Positions 1 to 8,637 of a stretch of 64,000 nt of DNA are shown here, piece after piece. Each line of letters begins with the position of its first letter. Position 1 is the stretch's first letter. The stretch covers positions 62,001 through 126,000 of the forward strand of contig CAZABB010000001.1 of NCBI GenBank assembly GCA_964483625.1, given 5' to 3'. This DNA comes from JAFGQU01 sp964483625 (lineage in GTDB: Bacteria; Omnitrophota; Gorgyraeia; Duberdicusellales; 4484-171). The notes below the pieces were generated by a model, which was given only the letters and a program-made list of their open reading frames with translations, was not told the origin of the DNA and searched no databases. The position numbers and the translations under genes were made by a program.

Positions 1-2830
1 GATACCATTTGATTGCTTCGGCATAATTTCCCTGACCGTAATAAATGCTGCCAAGACCATGATAGCCATAGGGATCTTCGGAATCTATCTGGATTGTTTT
101 CTTAAACCACTTGGTTGCTTCGGATACATTTTCTTTTTCCCGGGCGATCCATCCCAACCCGACATAATGATTACTGTTTTCGGGGTCGCATTCGATAGCT
201 TTCTCAAATAACTCAGAAGCTCGGGTAAAATCTTTTTGGTCAAGAAAAATCCAGGCCAATCCATTATAGCTCATTCCATCGTCGGGATTGCTTTCCAGAG
301 CACGCTGGAACCATTCTTTTGCTTCGTCATAATCACCCTGCTGACGATAAATTTCACCAATACCTCTATAGCCGGTGACTGACGTGGTATCACGGGAAAT
401 CCCTTGTTTGAACCATTCTATCGCCTCATCGTATTTACCCTGAGCTGATGCGATATGAGCAAGCCCCATATAATTTTCCGGAAATTCCGGGGCAACTTCA
501 ACCCCTTTTTTATACCATTTCGCCGCCTCATCCCGATCTCCCCGGCGATGATAGATTCCCGCTATGCCAACATAGCTATCTCCTATCTTGGGAGCCTTTT
601 CGATCGCACGCATAAACCATTCTATCGCCTCATCGTATTTACCCTGCTCCGAAACAACATGCCCAAGATACACATAGTGATCCGGGACTTCTGGATCGAC
701 TTCAATTGCCTTCCTGTACCACCGCTCTGCTTCATCCCATTTTCCCCGCCGGCGATAGACATCGGCAATGCCCCTATACACGTCTTCTCCTTCATACCCT
801 TTTTCTAGCGCGCGTTGAAATAATTCTATCGCCTCATCGTATTCGCCCCGGGTTAAAGCACTATACCCGAGACCCACATAGTTTGATACCGACTCCGGCG
901 CGATTTCAACCGCTTTCTTGTACCACCGGGCCGCCTCATCCCATTCCTCCCTCTGACGATAGATATCGGCAAGCTCAGCGTATCCCTGTTTTTCTTCGGG
1001 ATTTTTTTCTATGGCACGCATAAACCATTCTATGGCTTCATCATGCCTGTCTTGAGCAGAAGCGATTTGCCCCAGCCGCACATAATAGGCCGCCTGCGGT
1101 ACCACAGCGATCGCTTTCTTATACCATTCGACAGCCTTCTCCAGGTTTCCCTGCTGGAAATATACTTCAGCGGTATCCCGATAAATTTCCCCATCCTGCC
1201 GGTCTTTTTCTATCGCGCTTTCAATCCATTTCTCAGCTTCGGCATATTCCCGTCGCTGCAAAAACATCAACCCAATCAACCTGTAAGCTATACTATTCTC
1301 AGAATTTATCTCTATCGCCCTGCCCCACTGTTTCTGTGCCAATGCAGATTGACCCATCTGTTGGTATGCCATACCAAGCTGTACATAAATGTAATAATTA
1401 TCTGCTCCGGGAGTGATATAGTTGAGGCCTTTTTCAAACGATTCAACCGCTTTTTCATATTCTTTCTTCTGCAAATAGATTCTCCCTATCCCTTCGTACG
1501 CATCGTAAGGATTGATTTCAATTCCTTTTTTAAACCATCCCATGGCTTCGTCATACTTATTCTGAGCAAAAAATATATCTCCCAAAAGCACATAGGCTTC
1601 GGGGCTATCCCGATCATTCATTTTGACAGCTTTATCCAACCACGTGAATGCCTGTTCATATTTGTTCTGCCTAAAATATATCCGCCCCAGACCAACATAC
1701 GCACGGGTATCGTTTTGATCGTCTACTGCCAATGCCTTCTGAACCCATTGGATCGCTTCGTCATACTTACCTTGGTTCTCTTTTATCGCCGCGAGTCTCA
1801 GATAACTATTGCTATGGGAAGGATTGATGTGTAGTGATTTTTGATACCATTGGATCGCCTGGTCATATTTTCGTAGAGCCGCAAAACTTCCCCCAAGCTG
1901 ATCCATACTCTCGATATCATCCGGTTCCTTTTCTATCGCGCGTTTAAACCACTCTATCGCTTCCCGGAATTCTCCGCGCGACTTATATACCAATCCGATG
2001 CCATGGTACCCCTGAGCATTATCCGGCTCTATTTCGGTTGCCGTGCGAAAAGCTTCCATTGCTTTTTCGTCTACCCCTTGCGAAAGATAACTATAGCCTT
2101 TTCCCACATACAGATCGCTATCATCGCGAATCCCCATGGATAAACCTTTCTCAAACCACTTTAAAGCATTCTCGTAATCTGCCTGCCCATGGTATATCCA
2201 ACCGAGAATTACATATGCATCGCGCTGTTTGGGATCATTCTCTGCTCCTTCTTTAAGCCATTCGATCGCTTCTTCAATATTTCCCTGATCACGATAGGCC
2301 TCTCCCATCCCCACATAATTCTCCGCAACCGAAGGCGCAGCCTCAATCCCCCGTCTGTATAATTGCATCGCCTGATCAAGCTCTCCCTGAGAATAATAGG
2401 CCCACCCGAGGGCTCGATATATCTCACCATCACCGGGATTTTTATCCAGAGCCTTTTTTAACCAGGAAATTGCTTCTTCAAGTTTGTTTTCTCTTAAAAG
2501 AATAAAGGCAATTTGCGCGTAGTTGCCATAAAACTCGGGCACAGCGGCTATCCCTTTCTTAAGTAATTTGATCGCTTCTTGATAATTACCTTGCTCTGCA
2601 TACAGGCGTCCCAGCTGACGATAATAATTCCCCTCCCCAGGAGTGCTGATAATCTGTTGTCTAAACCATTCAATAGCCTCATTTATCCTGCCCTGCTGAA
2701 TAAGCTTAGTTCCCTTGTCGGGATTTTGGGCGGCGATACTATGCGGCACCGGAATCAAACTCAACATACTCACAAAGAGAAGGAAAACAACATGTCGACA
2801 ACTGAACATTATATTTTCTTTACGCCTCAT
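1..2830 (-). CDS. Secreted giant TPR-repeat protein (3' end outside window)
   Basis: The frame is open from an ATG at 2830 to the left edge, at least 943 residues with no stop. The first ~33 residues hold a short basic start, a hydrophobic stretch (VVFLLFVSMLSLIPVP) and a small-residue site near AAQ, which reads as a signal peptide. The remainder is about 26 tandem 34-residue tetratricopeptide repeats with the usual W/Y, G, Y, A and P spacing (for example GNYAEAIKWY at the left edge). TPR proteins are binding scaffolds; no enzymatic domain is visible. DNA-level similarity is strongest at a 204-bp period (identical ~25-bp strings at 417 and 621, similar at 825), suggesting growth by two-repeat duplications. 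It follows the next TPR gene by 53 bp and is probably co-transcribed. The binding partner is unknown. Confidence 0.85.
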   Translation of the reverse strand, partial: MRRKENIMFSCRHVVFLLFVSMLSLIPVPHSIAAQNPDKGTKLIQQGRINEAIEWFRQQIISTPGEGNYYRQLGRLYAEQGNYQEAIKLLKKGIAAVPEFYGNYAQIAFILLRENKLEEAISWLKKALDKNPGDGEIYRALGWAYYSQGELDQAMQLYRRGIEAAPSVAENYVGMGEAYRDQGNIEEAIEWLKEGAENDPKQRDAYVILGWIYHGQADYENALKWFEKGLSMGIRDDSDLYVGKGYSYLSQGVDEKAMEAFRTATEIEPDNAQGYHGIGLVYKSRGEFREAIEWFKRAIEKEPDDIESMDQLGGSFAALRKYDQAIQWYQKSLHINPSHSNSYLRLAAIKENQGKYDEAIQWVQKALAVDDQNDTRAYVGLGRIYFRQNKYEQAFTWLDKAVKMNDRDSPEAYVLLGDIFFAQNKYDEAMGWFKKGIEINPYDAYEGIGRIYLQKKEYEKAVESFEKGLNYITPGADNYYIYVQLGMAYQQMGQSALAQKQWGRAIEINSENSIAYRLIGLMFLQRREYAEAEKWIESAIEKDRQDGEIYRDTAEVYFQQGNLEKAVEWYKKAIAVVPQAAYYVRLGQIASAQDRHDEAIEWFMRAIEKNPEEKQGYAELADIYRQREEWDEAARWYKKAVEIAPESVSNYVGLGYSALTRGEYDEAIELFQRALEKGYEGEDVYRGIADVYRRRGKWDEAERWYRKAIEVDPEVPDHYVYLGHVVSEQGKYDEAIEWFMRAIEKAPKIGDSYVGIAGIYHRRGDRDEAAKWYKKGVEVAPEFPENYMGLAHIASAQGKYDEAIEWFKQGISRDTTSVTGYRGIGEIYRQQGDYDEAKEWFQRALESNPDDGMSYNGLAWIFLDQKDFTRASELFEKAIECDPENSNHYVGLGWIAREKENVSEATKWFKKTIQIDSEDPYGYHGLGSIYYGQGNYAEAIKWY

Positions 2831-2883
2831 GTACCCCTCCTTTTATCTTATACAATCCTCTTTTCAATATCTCATCTCAACTC

Positions 2884-4635
2884 TCATTTTACTCCTTTGC
2901 AATGGTTTTGAAATAGTTCTTTTCCTTTACCGTTATCAGGGTATTTTTTTATCAATTTGTTGAGCAATTCGCAGGCTTCTTCCCGACGACCCTGGTACAG
3001 GTAAATTCTAGCCAGTCCGTTATACTGCTTATAACCAATACCTGACACCATGTCAATTACCACCTTGCCATTTTCCCTTTCCTTTTGAGATTCCTTTTCT
3101 TTTAAAGCGATGAGCGCCGATAATTTCTGCGGCCAGGGTGTTTTCTCCTTACCTTTACCGACCCTTTCTAATTTTCTGAGAACGTAAACGCACCGTTGGT
3201 TAATCTTTAATAGTTCTAAAGAGCATTTTTCAGCTTTATCATATTCTCCCATTTCTCGATACGCTTCGTATAAACCTAAAAGGGCAAAAATATTAAAAGG
3301 TTTTCTCTTCAAAACACCCCTGTAAAGATCCTGCGCTTCGCGATAACGGTGTTCATTGGCATTCACCCAGCCTAATCCCAGTAATGCGGTAGTCATATCG
3401 TTGACTTTACAGCTCAATGCTTTATTAAAATATCTGCGGGCTTGATTGTACTGTCCTTCGGCATTGGCCAAGTGTCCTAACCCGGAAAGCGTAATAAAAC
3501 TTTCGGTATCCTCGGTTATCTGCATGTATGCCTTACGGGCTTGAGCGTATTCTTGACGTACAAGGAATATAAATCCCTGTAACGATAACTTTTTCCACTT
3601 CTCCTCTTCGGTTAAATGAAGCGCTGAAACTTGACGAATAATGTCTTCCGCCCGGGTAAATGAACCAGTTTCAATATAGTATGCAATAAGATTGAAATAC
3701 ATTTCAGACCGCCGAGGATTTTCTTCTACCGCCTTCAGAAGAGCATCTTCTGCCAAACCTGACTTGCCCATCATTTGATAAGCAATGCCCAATCCCTGAT
3801 AAGGACAACTATAGGTAACTCGCGAGGAACGATCAATTGATGCAGTGAAAACCTCAACGGCCTTTTCATAATCTCCTAATCGCAAAGCGGTTCTCCCCAG
3901 CCCCTCAAGACTATACGCATCGTCGGGATTAATTTTTATCGCTTTTTCAAACCATATATTTGCTTGAGCATATTCCCCCTGATCCCAATACACTCTCGCC
4001 ATACTTTCATACGCCCGGCTGTTGCGGGAATTTATTTCTATTGCTTTCTGAGCCCATTTACGTGCTTTAGAATAATCGTGGTTTTCCCGGTAAATCCGGC
4101 TCAGTCCCATATAATTAAAGACTTCCTGAGGATTATATGATATCGCTTTTTTAAAAAACAGAGTTGCTTCTTCGTAATGTTTTTGCTGCAAATGAATTAG
4201 CCCTAATCCTTTATAGATATCGGCAGTTATACCATTATCTTTTTTTCGGGAATTCAATTTCAGGCTGTGTTCAAAATATTTCGTAGCCTCCGGCCATTGC
4301 CATAAATCGATATATCTCCAACCTAATGCTATATAACTGAATATATCATTCTCATCTTTTTCAACAGCTTTTTTAAACCATTGGATCGCCGTTTCCGTTT
4401 CACCCCGCGCCCGATAAACTTCTCCTATTCCCCGATAATTCTCTGATAAATAGGGTGCCATACTTCTCGCTTTTTTAAACCATTGCATTGCTTCGGCGTA
4501 TTCTCCGCGATCATAATGTTCCAGGCAACAGAAGTGTAATATTCCGCAATTTTTCGGATCAAAACGCTGAGCGACGGAGAAACTGCCTGTAACTGTATAT
4601 ATCGTCACGAAAACCAAAATTCTAAGCTTATCCAT
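2884..4635 (-). CDS. Secreted TPR-repeat protein
   Basis: 583 aa. It begins MDKLRILVFVTIYTVTGSFSVAQ, a typical short signal peptide, then carries about 15 tandem TPR units to near the C terminus (for example GEYAEAMQWFKKA at ~45-57 and GEYDKAEKCSLELLKI in the C-terminal part). It is therefore probably an exported or periplasmic scaffold. It precedes the larger TPR gene by 53 bp and follows a glycosyltransferase gene by 83 bp, and the three look like one transcription unit at the downstream end of the radical SAM array. No catalytic motif is seen, and the role in the array is not known. Confidence 0.85.
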   Translation of the reverse strand: MDKLRILVFVTIYTVTGSFSVAQRFDPKNCGILHFCCLEHYDRGEYAEAMQWFKKARSMAPYLSENYRGIGEVYRARGETETAIQWFKKAVEKDENDIFSYIALGWRYIDLWQWPEATKYFEHSLKLNSRKKDNGITADIYKGLGLIHLQQKHYEEATLFFKKAISYNPQEVFNYMGLSRIYRENHDYSKARKWAQKAIEINSRNSRAYESMARVYWDQGEYAQANIWFEKAIKINPDDAYSLEGLGRTALRLGDYEKAVEVFTASIDRSSRVTYSCPYQGLGIAYQMMGKSGLAEDALLKAVEENPRRSEMYFNLIAYYIETGSFTRAEDIIRQVSALHLTEEEKWKKLSLQGFIFLVRQEYAQARKAYMQITEDTESFITLSGLGHLANAEGQYNQARRYFNKALSCKVNDMTTALLGLGWVNANEHRYREAQDLYRGVLKRKPFNIFALLGLYEAYREMGEYDKAEKCSLELLKINQRCVYVLRKLERVGKGKEKTPWPQKLSALIALKEKESQKERENGKVVIDMVSGIGYKQYNGLARIYLYQGRREEACELLNKLIKKYPDNGKGKELFQNHCKGVK

Positions 4636-4718
4636 CTTCTTCCTACAACACTGTCAATTTTTAAACAATTTTACCCCTGTTCTTTCTATTTTCGATCACT
4701 ATCTCATCAGGATTCATC

Positions 4719-5882
4719 CTACCTGGTTTTTGTGTAAGCAGATAATATCTGCTGAGCAGTCGTCGTCCAGTTATACCTCTCCTGAGCCCGCCGACGCGCT
4801 TTTACGCCTATTTGTCGTTTATATTTTTCATTGTCAATAATCTTGCATATGCCCTGCGCCAGAGACTCGATGCTTCCGGGCTCGGCAAGAACTCCGCCGT
4901 CGCCGAGCATAGTGCTTATTTCTCCTACTTCACTGGCCACGATAGCTTTGCCGGAAGCTAAATATTCGGCGATCTTAAGAGGGCTTTTACAGCGAGTCAC
5001 GTCGTTGTCCTCAAAACATGCGACGCAGACATCTGCGGCAGCGACATAATGAGGTATCTGATTATGGGTGACCGCTCCGGTAAAAATAACCCGGGATTGA
5101 ATGCCTAATTCTTCGGCACGTTTTTTTAAACGGCCTGACTGATATCCTTCTCCGACAATCATAAAATATATATCTTTCTCATACTTACGAAGCACATGCT
5201 CGGCGGTATCGATAAAAAGATCGACATACTGACCCCCATGCAATTGCCCCACATATAACACCAATTGTTTGTCGATTCTATATTTTTCACGTATCGGATT
5301 CCCCGAAACACCCGGATGGAAAAGCATAAGGTCAGCTCCCACCGGCGCGTCGAAAATTCTTTCCGGAGGTATGCTGAGTCGTTCACATTCCAATTTCAGC
5401 CGCTGGCTGGCGCATGATACCGTATCAACCAATCGCGGGATATTCCGCTCTAAGATATTTATAAAATGCCAAATCATAGTGCGCAGTATTCCCGGTTTGG
5501 TCGAAGCTTCGTATATTTTAACTTCCCAATCGTCCCAGTCATAATGGAGCGGTTTTTTTCTGAAAAATCCCGCGATAAGCGCCGGCAACACCGCATAATA
5601 AAAACATTTCTGAAAATGGATAATATCGGCAGCCCCGGCGATCCGATAGGTCTTTACGACATTGGCCAAAAGATGCCTTATCCCCAGCTTTCGGCATAAG
5701 GGAACCACGGTAAACCTTTCCTGCGGTTGAAAAGACCGCTGATTTTTCCATTCCAGAGGAAAATAGATAAGCGTCACCTCTGAGCCGGTTTTCACGAATT
5801 CTCTGGCAAGCGACACGATACGGATAGTCCAGGGTTCCAAAGGGGAAAAAATATCGTGGGGATGGACCATCATTATATGCAT
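4719..5882 (-). CDS. GT4-family glycosyltransferase
   Basis: 387 aa with the two Rossmann halves of a GT-B retaining glycosyltransferase. The N-terminal half starts MHIMMVHPHDIFSP and has YDWDDWEVKIYE mid-domain. The C-terminal nucleotide-sugar half has LVLYVGQLHGGQYVDLFI, then IYFMIVGEGYQSGRL and the donor loop SPLKIAEYLASGKAIVASEVG, as in Glycos_transf_1 proteins. A GGAGG sequence 8 bases before the ATG supports the start. It resembles the first gene of the divergent plus-strand glycan operon (both have a D(D/M)DDWE motif), so a glycan or glycoconjugate role is likely. Donor and acceptor cannot be read from sequence. Confidence 0.85.
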   Translation of the reverse strand: MHIMMVHPHDIFSPLEPWTIRIVSLAREFVKTGSEVTLIYFPLEWKNQRSFQPQERFTVVPLCRKLGIRHLLANVVKTYRIAGAADIIHFQKCFYYAVLPALIAGFFRKKPLHYDWDDWEVKIYEASTKPGILRTMIWHFINILERNIPRLVDTVSCASQRLKLECERLSIPPERIFDAPVGADLMLFHPGVSGNPIREKYRIDKQLVLYVGQLHGGQYVDLFIDTAEHVLRKYEKDIYFMIVGEGYQSGRLKKRAEELGIQSRVIFTGAVTHNQIPHYVAAADVCVACFEDNDVTRCKSPLKIAEYLASGKAIVASEVGEISTMLGDGGVLAEPGSIESLAQGICKIIDNEKYKRQIGVKARRRAQERYNWTTTAQQILSAYTKTR

Positions 5883-5885
5883 TTC

Positions 5886-6014
5886 TCAACCTCCCGGGAA
5901 TATCCGCGTCTTCTTTATTTTTTTGACAGTCCAGAGAAGCGTATCCACCAGCATCGATAGAATTATCAAAAGGATTAAACGGCAGATTTTCTTAAAAGTA
6001 GCGATATAAATCAT
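5886..6014 (-). CDS. Possible 42-aa single-pass membrane microprotein
   Basis: A short frame starts with ATG at 6014 inside the last 23 bases of the upstream radical SAM gene and ends with TGA 3 bases before the next start. It encodes MIYIATFKKIC, a hydrophobic segment (RLILLIILSMLVDTLLW) and a basic tail (TVKKIKKTRIFPGG). This is the N-in or N-out single helix pattern of bacterial microproteins, and it fills the only gap over 100 bp in this part of the operon. There is no convincing ribosome site, so translation may depend on coupling. It could be a chance frame. Confidence 0.35.
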   Translation of the reverse strand: MIYIATFKKICRLILLIILSMLVDTLLWTVKKIKKTRIFPGG

Positions 6015-7626
6015 ACAATTTCAGTTCTTCAAGCGTCCGGATAATTGTTTGATGGTTGTCACAGTGATCGCAGTGCTCGTCATAGAGTACCTGTCCGTTA
6101 AGGAATTGAGCGTCCCGGTGACTTTTGAGATATTTTGCCTGACGCCGCCACTGCCAGTATTCGGGTGAATACCAGACTTCTTTAAAGGACTTCTTGTCCA
6201 GATATCCTACCGTACGCAGATGACAGCAGAAACTCATGTCGTATTGAGCCGGAATAAGATTGAAATACCAGCCGATCGTACACCCGTGGTTTAAGAAGAA
6301 ACCTTTTGACCAGGCTCCGGTCTGTTCATCATAATGGTTTAGTTGAAATTCAAAATTATCGACAAGTTCTATATTATGTTTCCGTAAGAGCCGAGTGATC
6401 TCCGGGATCATTTTTCTCATAGCATGGACTTCTTCCGGTTTTAACTGCAAGAATCGATTCATGACATCCAACCGGATCAGATAGAATCGTACCGCATCCG
6501 GCGCGATTTCAACATCCATCTTGGCCATCTCGACCAACTCATGATAGTTCATCGTATGGATCACATGGCTGACAATGAGGCGGGGATGCCGTCTCTCCTT
6601 TCGCCGGCGGATCCGCATTAATCGTTTAAGGTTCTCTTTAATCGCATAAAACGTCTCCGCGGGTTGTGTGACACAGACCTCATGATACGTCCGGGCCGTA
6701 CCGGCGGGGAAGCTACAGTAAATCTCATTCACCCCTAGATCAATGATTTCCTCTGCTTTCGCCTTATCCAGAAGGATTCCGTTGGTAAAGAAGAGCACTC
6801 CCAGGTTTTTATTCCGGGCATACCGTAGCATCGGCATGAATTTCTCATACATCAACGGTTCTCCGTCACCCTGCAGGATGATTCCGTCAACCATCATGTC
6901 CGATGCGTCATCGATAATGGCTTTGAACCGTTCGAAATCAAACTTACGATTCAGGAACTCCTCCGGTTGCGTTACCGCCGGCGTATGCACCCAGCAATGC
7001 TGACAGCGGGAATTGCAGCGGTGAAAAGGATCGAAAACGATTGTCTGCGGCCCGATAAACACCTGTTCGGTAATGACGCCGAGCAACCGCAATAGATCTT
7101 TTTCTTTACCGGAATTACAGCGAGCATGCCGGGCTACTTTATCAATGATTTCTTCCAGTTGATCATCGCAGGATTCAATCTCGATGGGATACGATCGAAT
7201 CGCATCCTGCATGCAAGCCATATATTCTCTGAAGTGTTCGGTCAAATCCTCTACGGGAAAAAGACGCAGAGAGGGAAGCCGTATCTCCCACGGCATCCCC
7301 AGAAGATCCAGGCAACACTTGATAATCTTGGGAATACGGAAAAAATTGTATCTTGATACCCCGACTACAATACGTATCTCCCGATCTGTTTGCGAAGCGG
7401 CCCGGATTCTGTCGGTATTTCTTTGAAAGCTCCCGGTTTCTCCCGTTATCTTCTCATGGAGCTCAGCGAAATCTCCCCACAGATACACCTGAGAGCTGTC
7501 TTGAGCGGACGGGAGCACTCCTACCCCCTTGCTTTTTTGCCCGCACATACCTACCTTGCTATTTTTTCCGGTAATATTTTTAAGAAAAGCGGTTTTTTTG
7601 AATGAGTTAGGGAGCCACATCTTCAT
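5992..7626 (-). CDS. Radical SAM protein with N-terminal extension (family B)
   Basis: 544 aa from ATG at 7626, chosen because AAGGAGG lies 6 bases upstream; the longer frame to 7692 overlaps the upstream gene without a ribosome site. About 190 residues precede the radical SAM domain, whose cluster motif is CNSRCQHC (CX3CX2C), followed by IILQGDGEPLMYEKF in place of the usual GGEP motif. The C-terminal part has scattered cysteines (SFCCHLR, YDEHCDHCDNHQ) suggestive of an auxiliary iron-sulfur cluster. It aligns over its whole length with the C-terminal half of the 1056-aa protein encoded at 26887-30057 (shared FFTNGILLD, KEKDLLRLLGVI, FIGPQTIV). The substrate is unknown. It is the last radical SAM gene of the array. 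Confidence 0.9.
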   Translation of the reverse strand: MKMWLPNSFKKTAFLKNITGKNSKVGMCGQKSKGVGVLPSAQDSSQVYLWGDFAELHEKITGETGSFQRNTDRIRAASQTDREIRIVVGVSRYNFFRIPKIIKCCLDLLGMPWEIRLPSLRLFPVEDLTEHFREYMACMQDAIRSYPIEIESCDDQLEEIIDKVARHARCNSGKEKDLLRLLGVITEQVFIGPQTIVFDPFHRCNSRCQHCWVHTPAVTQPEEFLNRKFDFERFKAIIDDASDMMVDGIILQGDGEPLMYEKFMPMLRYARNKNLGVLFFTNGILLDKAKAEEIIDLGVNEIYCSFPAGTARTYHEVCVTQPAETFYAIKENLKRLMRIRRRKERRHPRLIVSHVIHTMNYHELVEMAKMDVEIAPDAVRFYLIRLDVMNRFLQLKPEEVHAMRKMIPEITRLLRKHNIELVDNFEFQLNHYDEQTGAWSKGFFLNHGCTIGWYFNLIPAQYDMSFCCHLRTVGYLDKKSFKEVWYSPEYWQWRRQAKYLKSHRDAQFLNGQVLYDEHCDHCDNHQTIIRTLEELKLYDLYRYF

Positions 7627-8608
7627 GCATTTCCTCCTTATAACAATTGACCATTCCCGCGCAGTTCTTTCGGCAGCGACGTATTCTCTCACGGATGTCT
7701 TCGGCCTTTTCTGAATGCCAGAGGTCTCTTATGCTATCTTTTTTAACATTGCCTATTGATCCCATTTCACAACACAAATGAGCATCTCCTTGATGATTCA
7801 CATTCAAAAATTTATCTCCTAAATAACAAGGGATATCTCTGACCGATTGCTGAGGGTTAGCGAAATATCGTTTGAACCGCTCAAGCTGGGCAATCGGGTT
7901 ATCGATCCGATAGCCCGAATTTTTGCGGGCGATCAACGCGTCGATCACAGAATAAACCCGGGGAATATCCTTCGGCCAGAGGCTGTTGAACTCTTCCTTT
8001 CGATACCAAAACGGGTCGATAGGAACCATATTCGGCCGCATCAATGCCATAAATGATACGGAAATACCGTTGTCCTGAACCCATTCGGTCAGATCTAGGA
8101 TACCTTCCAGATTCGGCCCCATGATGATCGTCTGAAGATTAATATTTTTCAGTCTCCCCCGATAGTCATTCAAATAGCCGACTGCCTGTTTAGCACGAAT
8201 ACATGCCCCCTTTGTTCCCCGCAGGGTATCGTGTACGGTCTCATCCATACTATCGAGCGAAACGGGAAGAAAAGTCAATCCGGAATCGGCAACGCGCCGG
8301 GCGGCATCACGATCGAGAAGGAATCCATTGGTCACCATCGAGGAAAAGGGAAAGTCCTGTCTCCCGATAAATTCAATAAGTTCAAATATTCCCTGTCTCA
8401 TCAGCGGCTCGCCTCCGGCGATATTGATACCGAAAGAATCACTCGCCAACCCTTTTAGTTCCATGATAAACCGGGATAATTCCTCATTGCTCATTTCATT
8501 CCCGTGGCAGGAGCTTTTCCAGGTGTGGCACATCTTGCATCGAAACATACACCGTTGCGTTACTTCAATCACACAAAAATTCAATTTTTTCATTTCCCGT
8601 TTTAACAT
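7607..8608 (-). CDS. Radical SAM/SPASM-like protein, array family A, member 1
   Basis: 333 aa. The [4Fe-4S] motif is C20-MFR-C-KM-C27, with the extra family Cys at residue 12. Then come AGGEPL, SLDSMDETVHDTLRG, FMALMRPN, the LWP motif, QLERFKRYFANP and a five-Cys tail (CX12GX4C, GNV, LW, then CX3CX5C as CRKNCAGMVNC). The start is uncertain: the frame reaches back to a TTG at 8671 inside the previous gene, but ATG at 8608 or 8593 gives the family length. Its stop overlaps the next start by 20 bp, and AAGGAGG for the next gene lies in its 3' end. The substrate is not known. Confidence 0.88.
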   Translation of the reverse strand: MLKREMKKLNFCVIEVTQRCMFRCKMCHTWKSSCHGNEMSNEELSRFIMELKGLASDSFGINIAGGEPLMRQGIFELIEFIGRQDFPFSSMVTNGFLLDRDAARRVADSGLTFLPVSLDSMDETVHDTLRGTKGACIRAKQAVGYLNDYRGRLKNINLQTIIMGPNLEGILDLTEWVQDNGISVSFMALMRPNMVPIDPFWYRKEEFNSLWPKDIPRVYSVIDALIARKNSGYRIDNPIAQLERFKRYFANPQQSVRDIPCYLGDKFLNVNHQGDAHLCCEMGSIGNVKKDSIRDLWHSEKAEDIRERIRRCRKNCAGMVNCYKEEMHEDVAP

Positions 8609-8637
8609 TTCTTTTTCAAAACTTCGCCCTTTCCCGT

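Noticed and set aside
417..850. Regularly spaced identical strings that could suggest a CRISPR array
   Set aside because: The spacing is 204 bp, the strings lie in frame in a TPR protein and the intervening DNA is also repeat-coding.
1043..1834. A 263-codon plus-strand frame
   Set aside because: It lies opposite the TPR repeats; its composition reflects the reverse complement of the repeats.
4652..4657. TTGACA upstream of the 583-aa TPR gene as a promoter
   Set aside because: No -10 box at 15-19 bp; the position falls in the start codon region.
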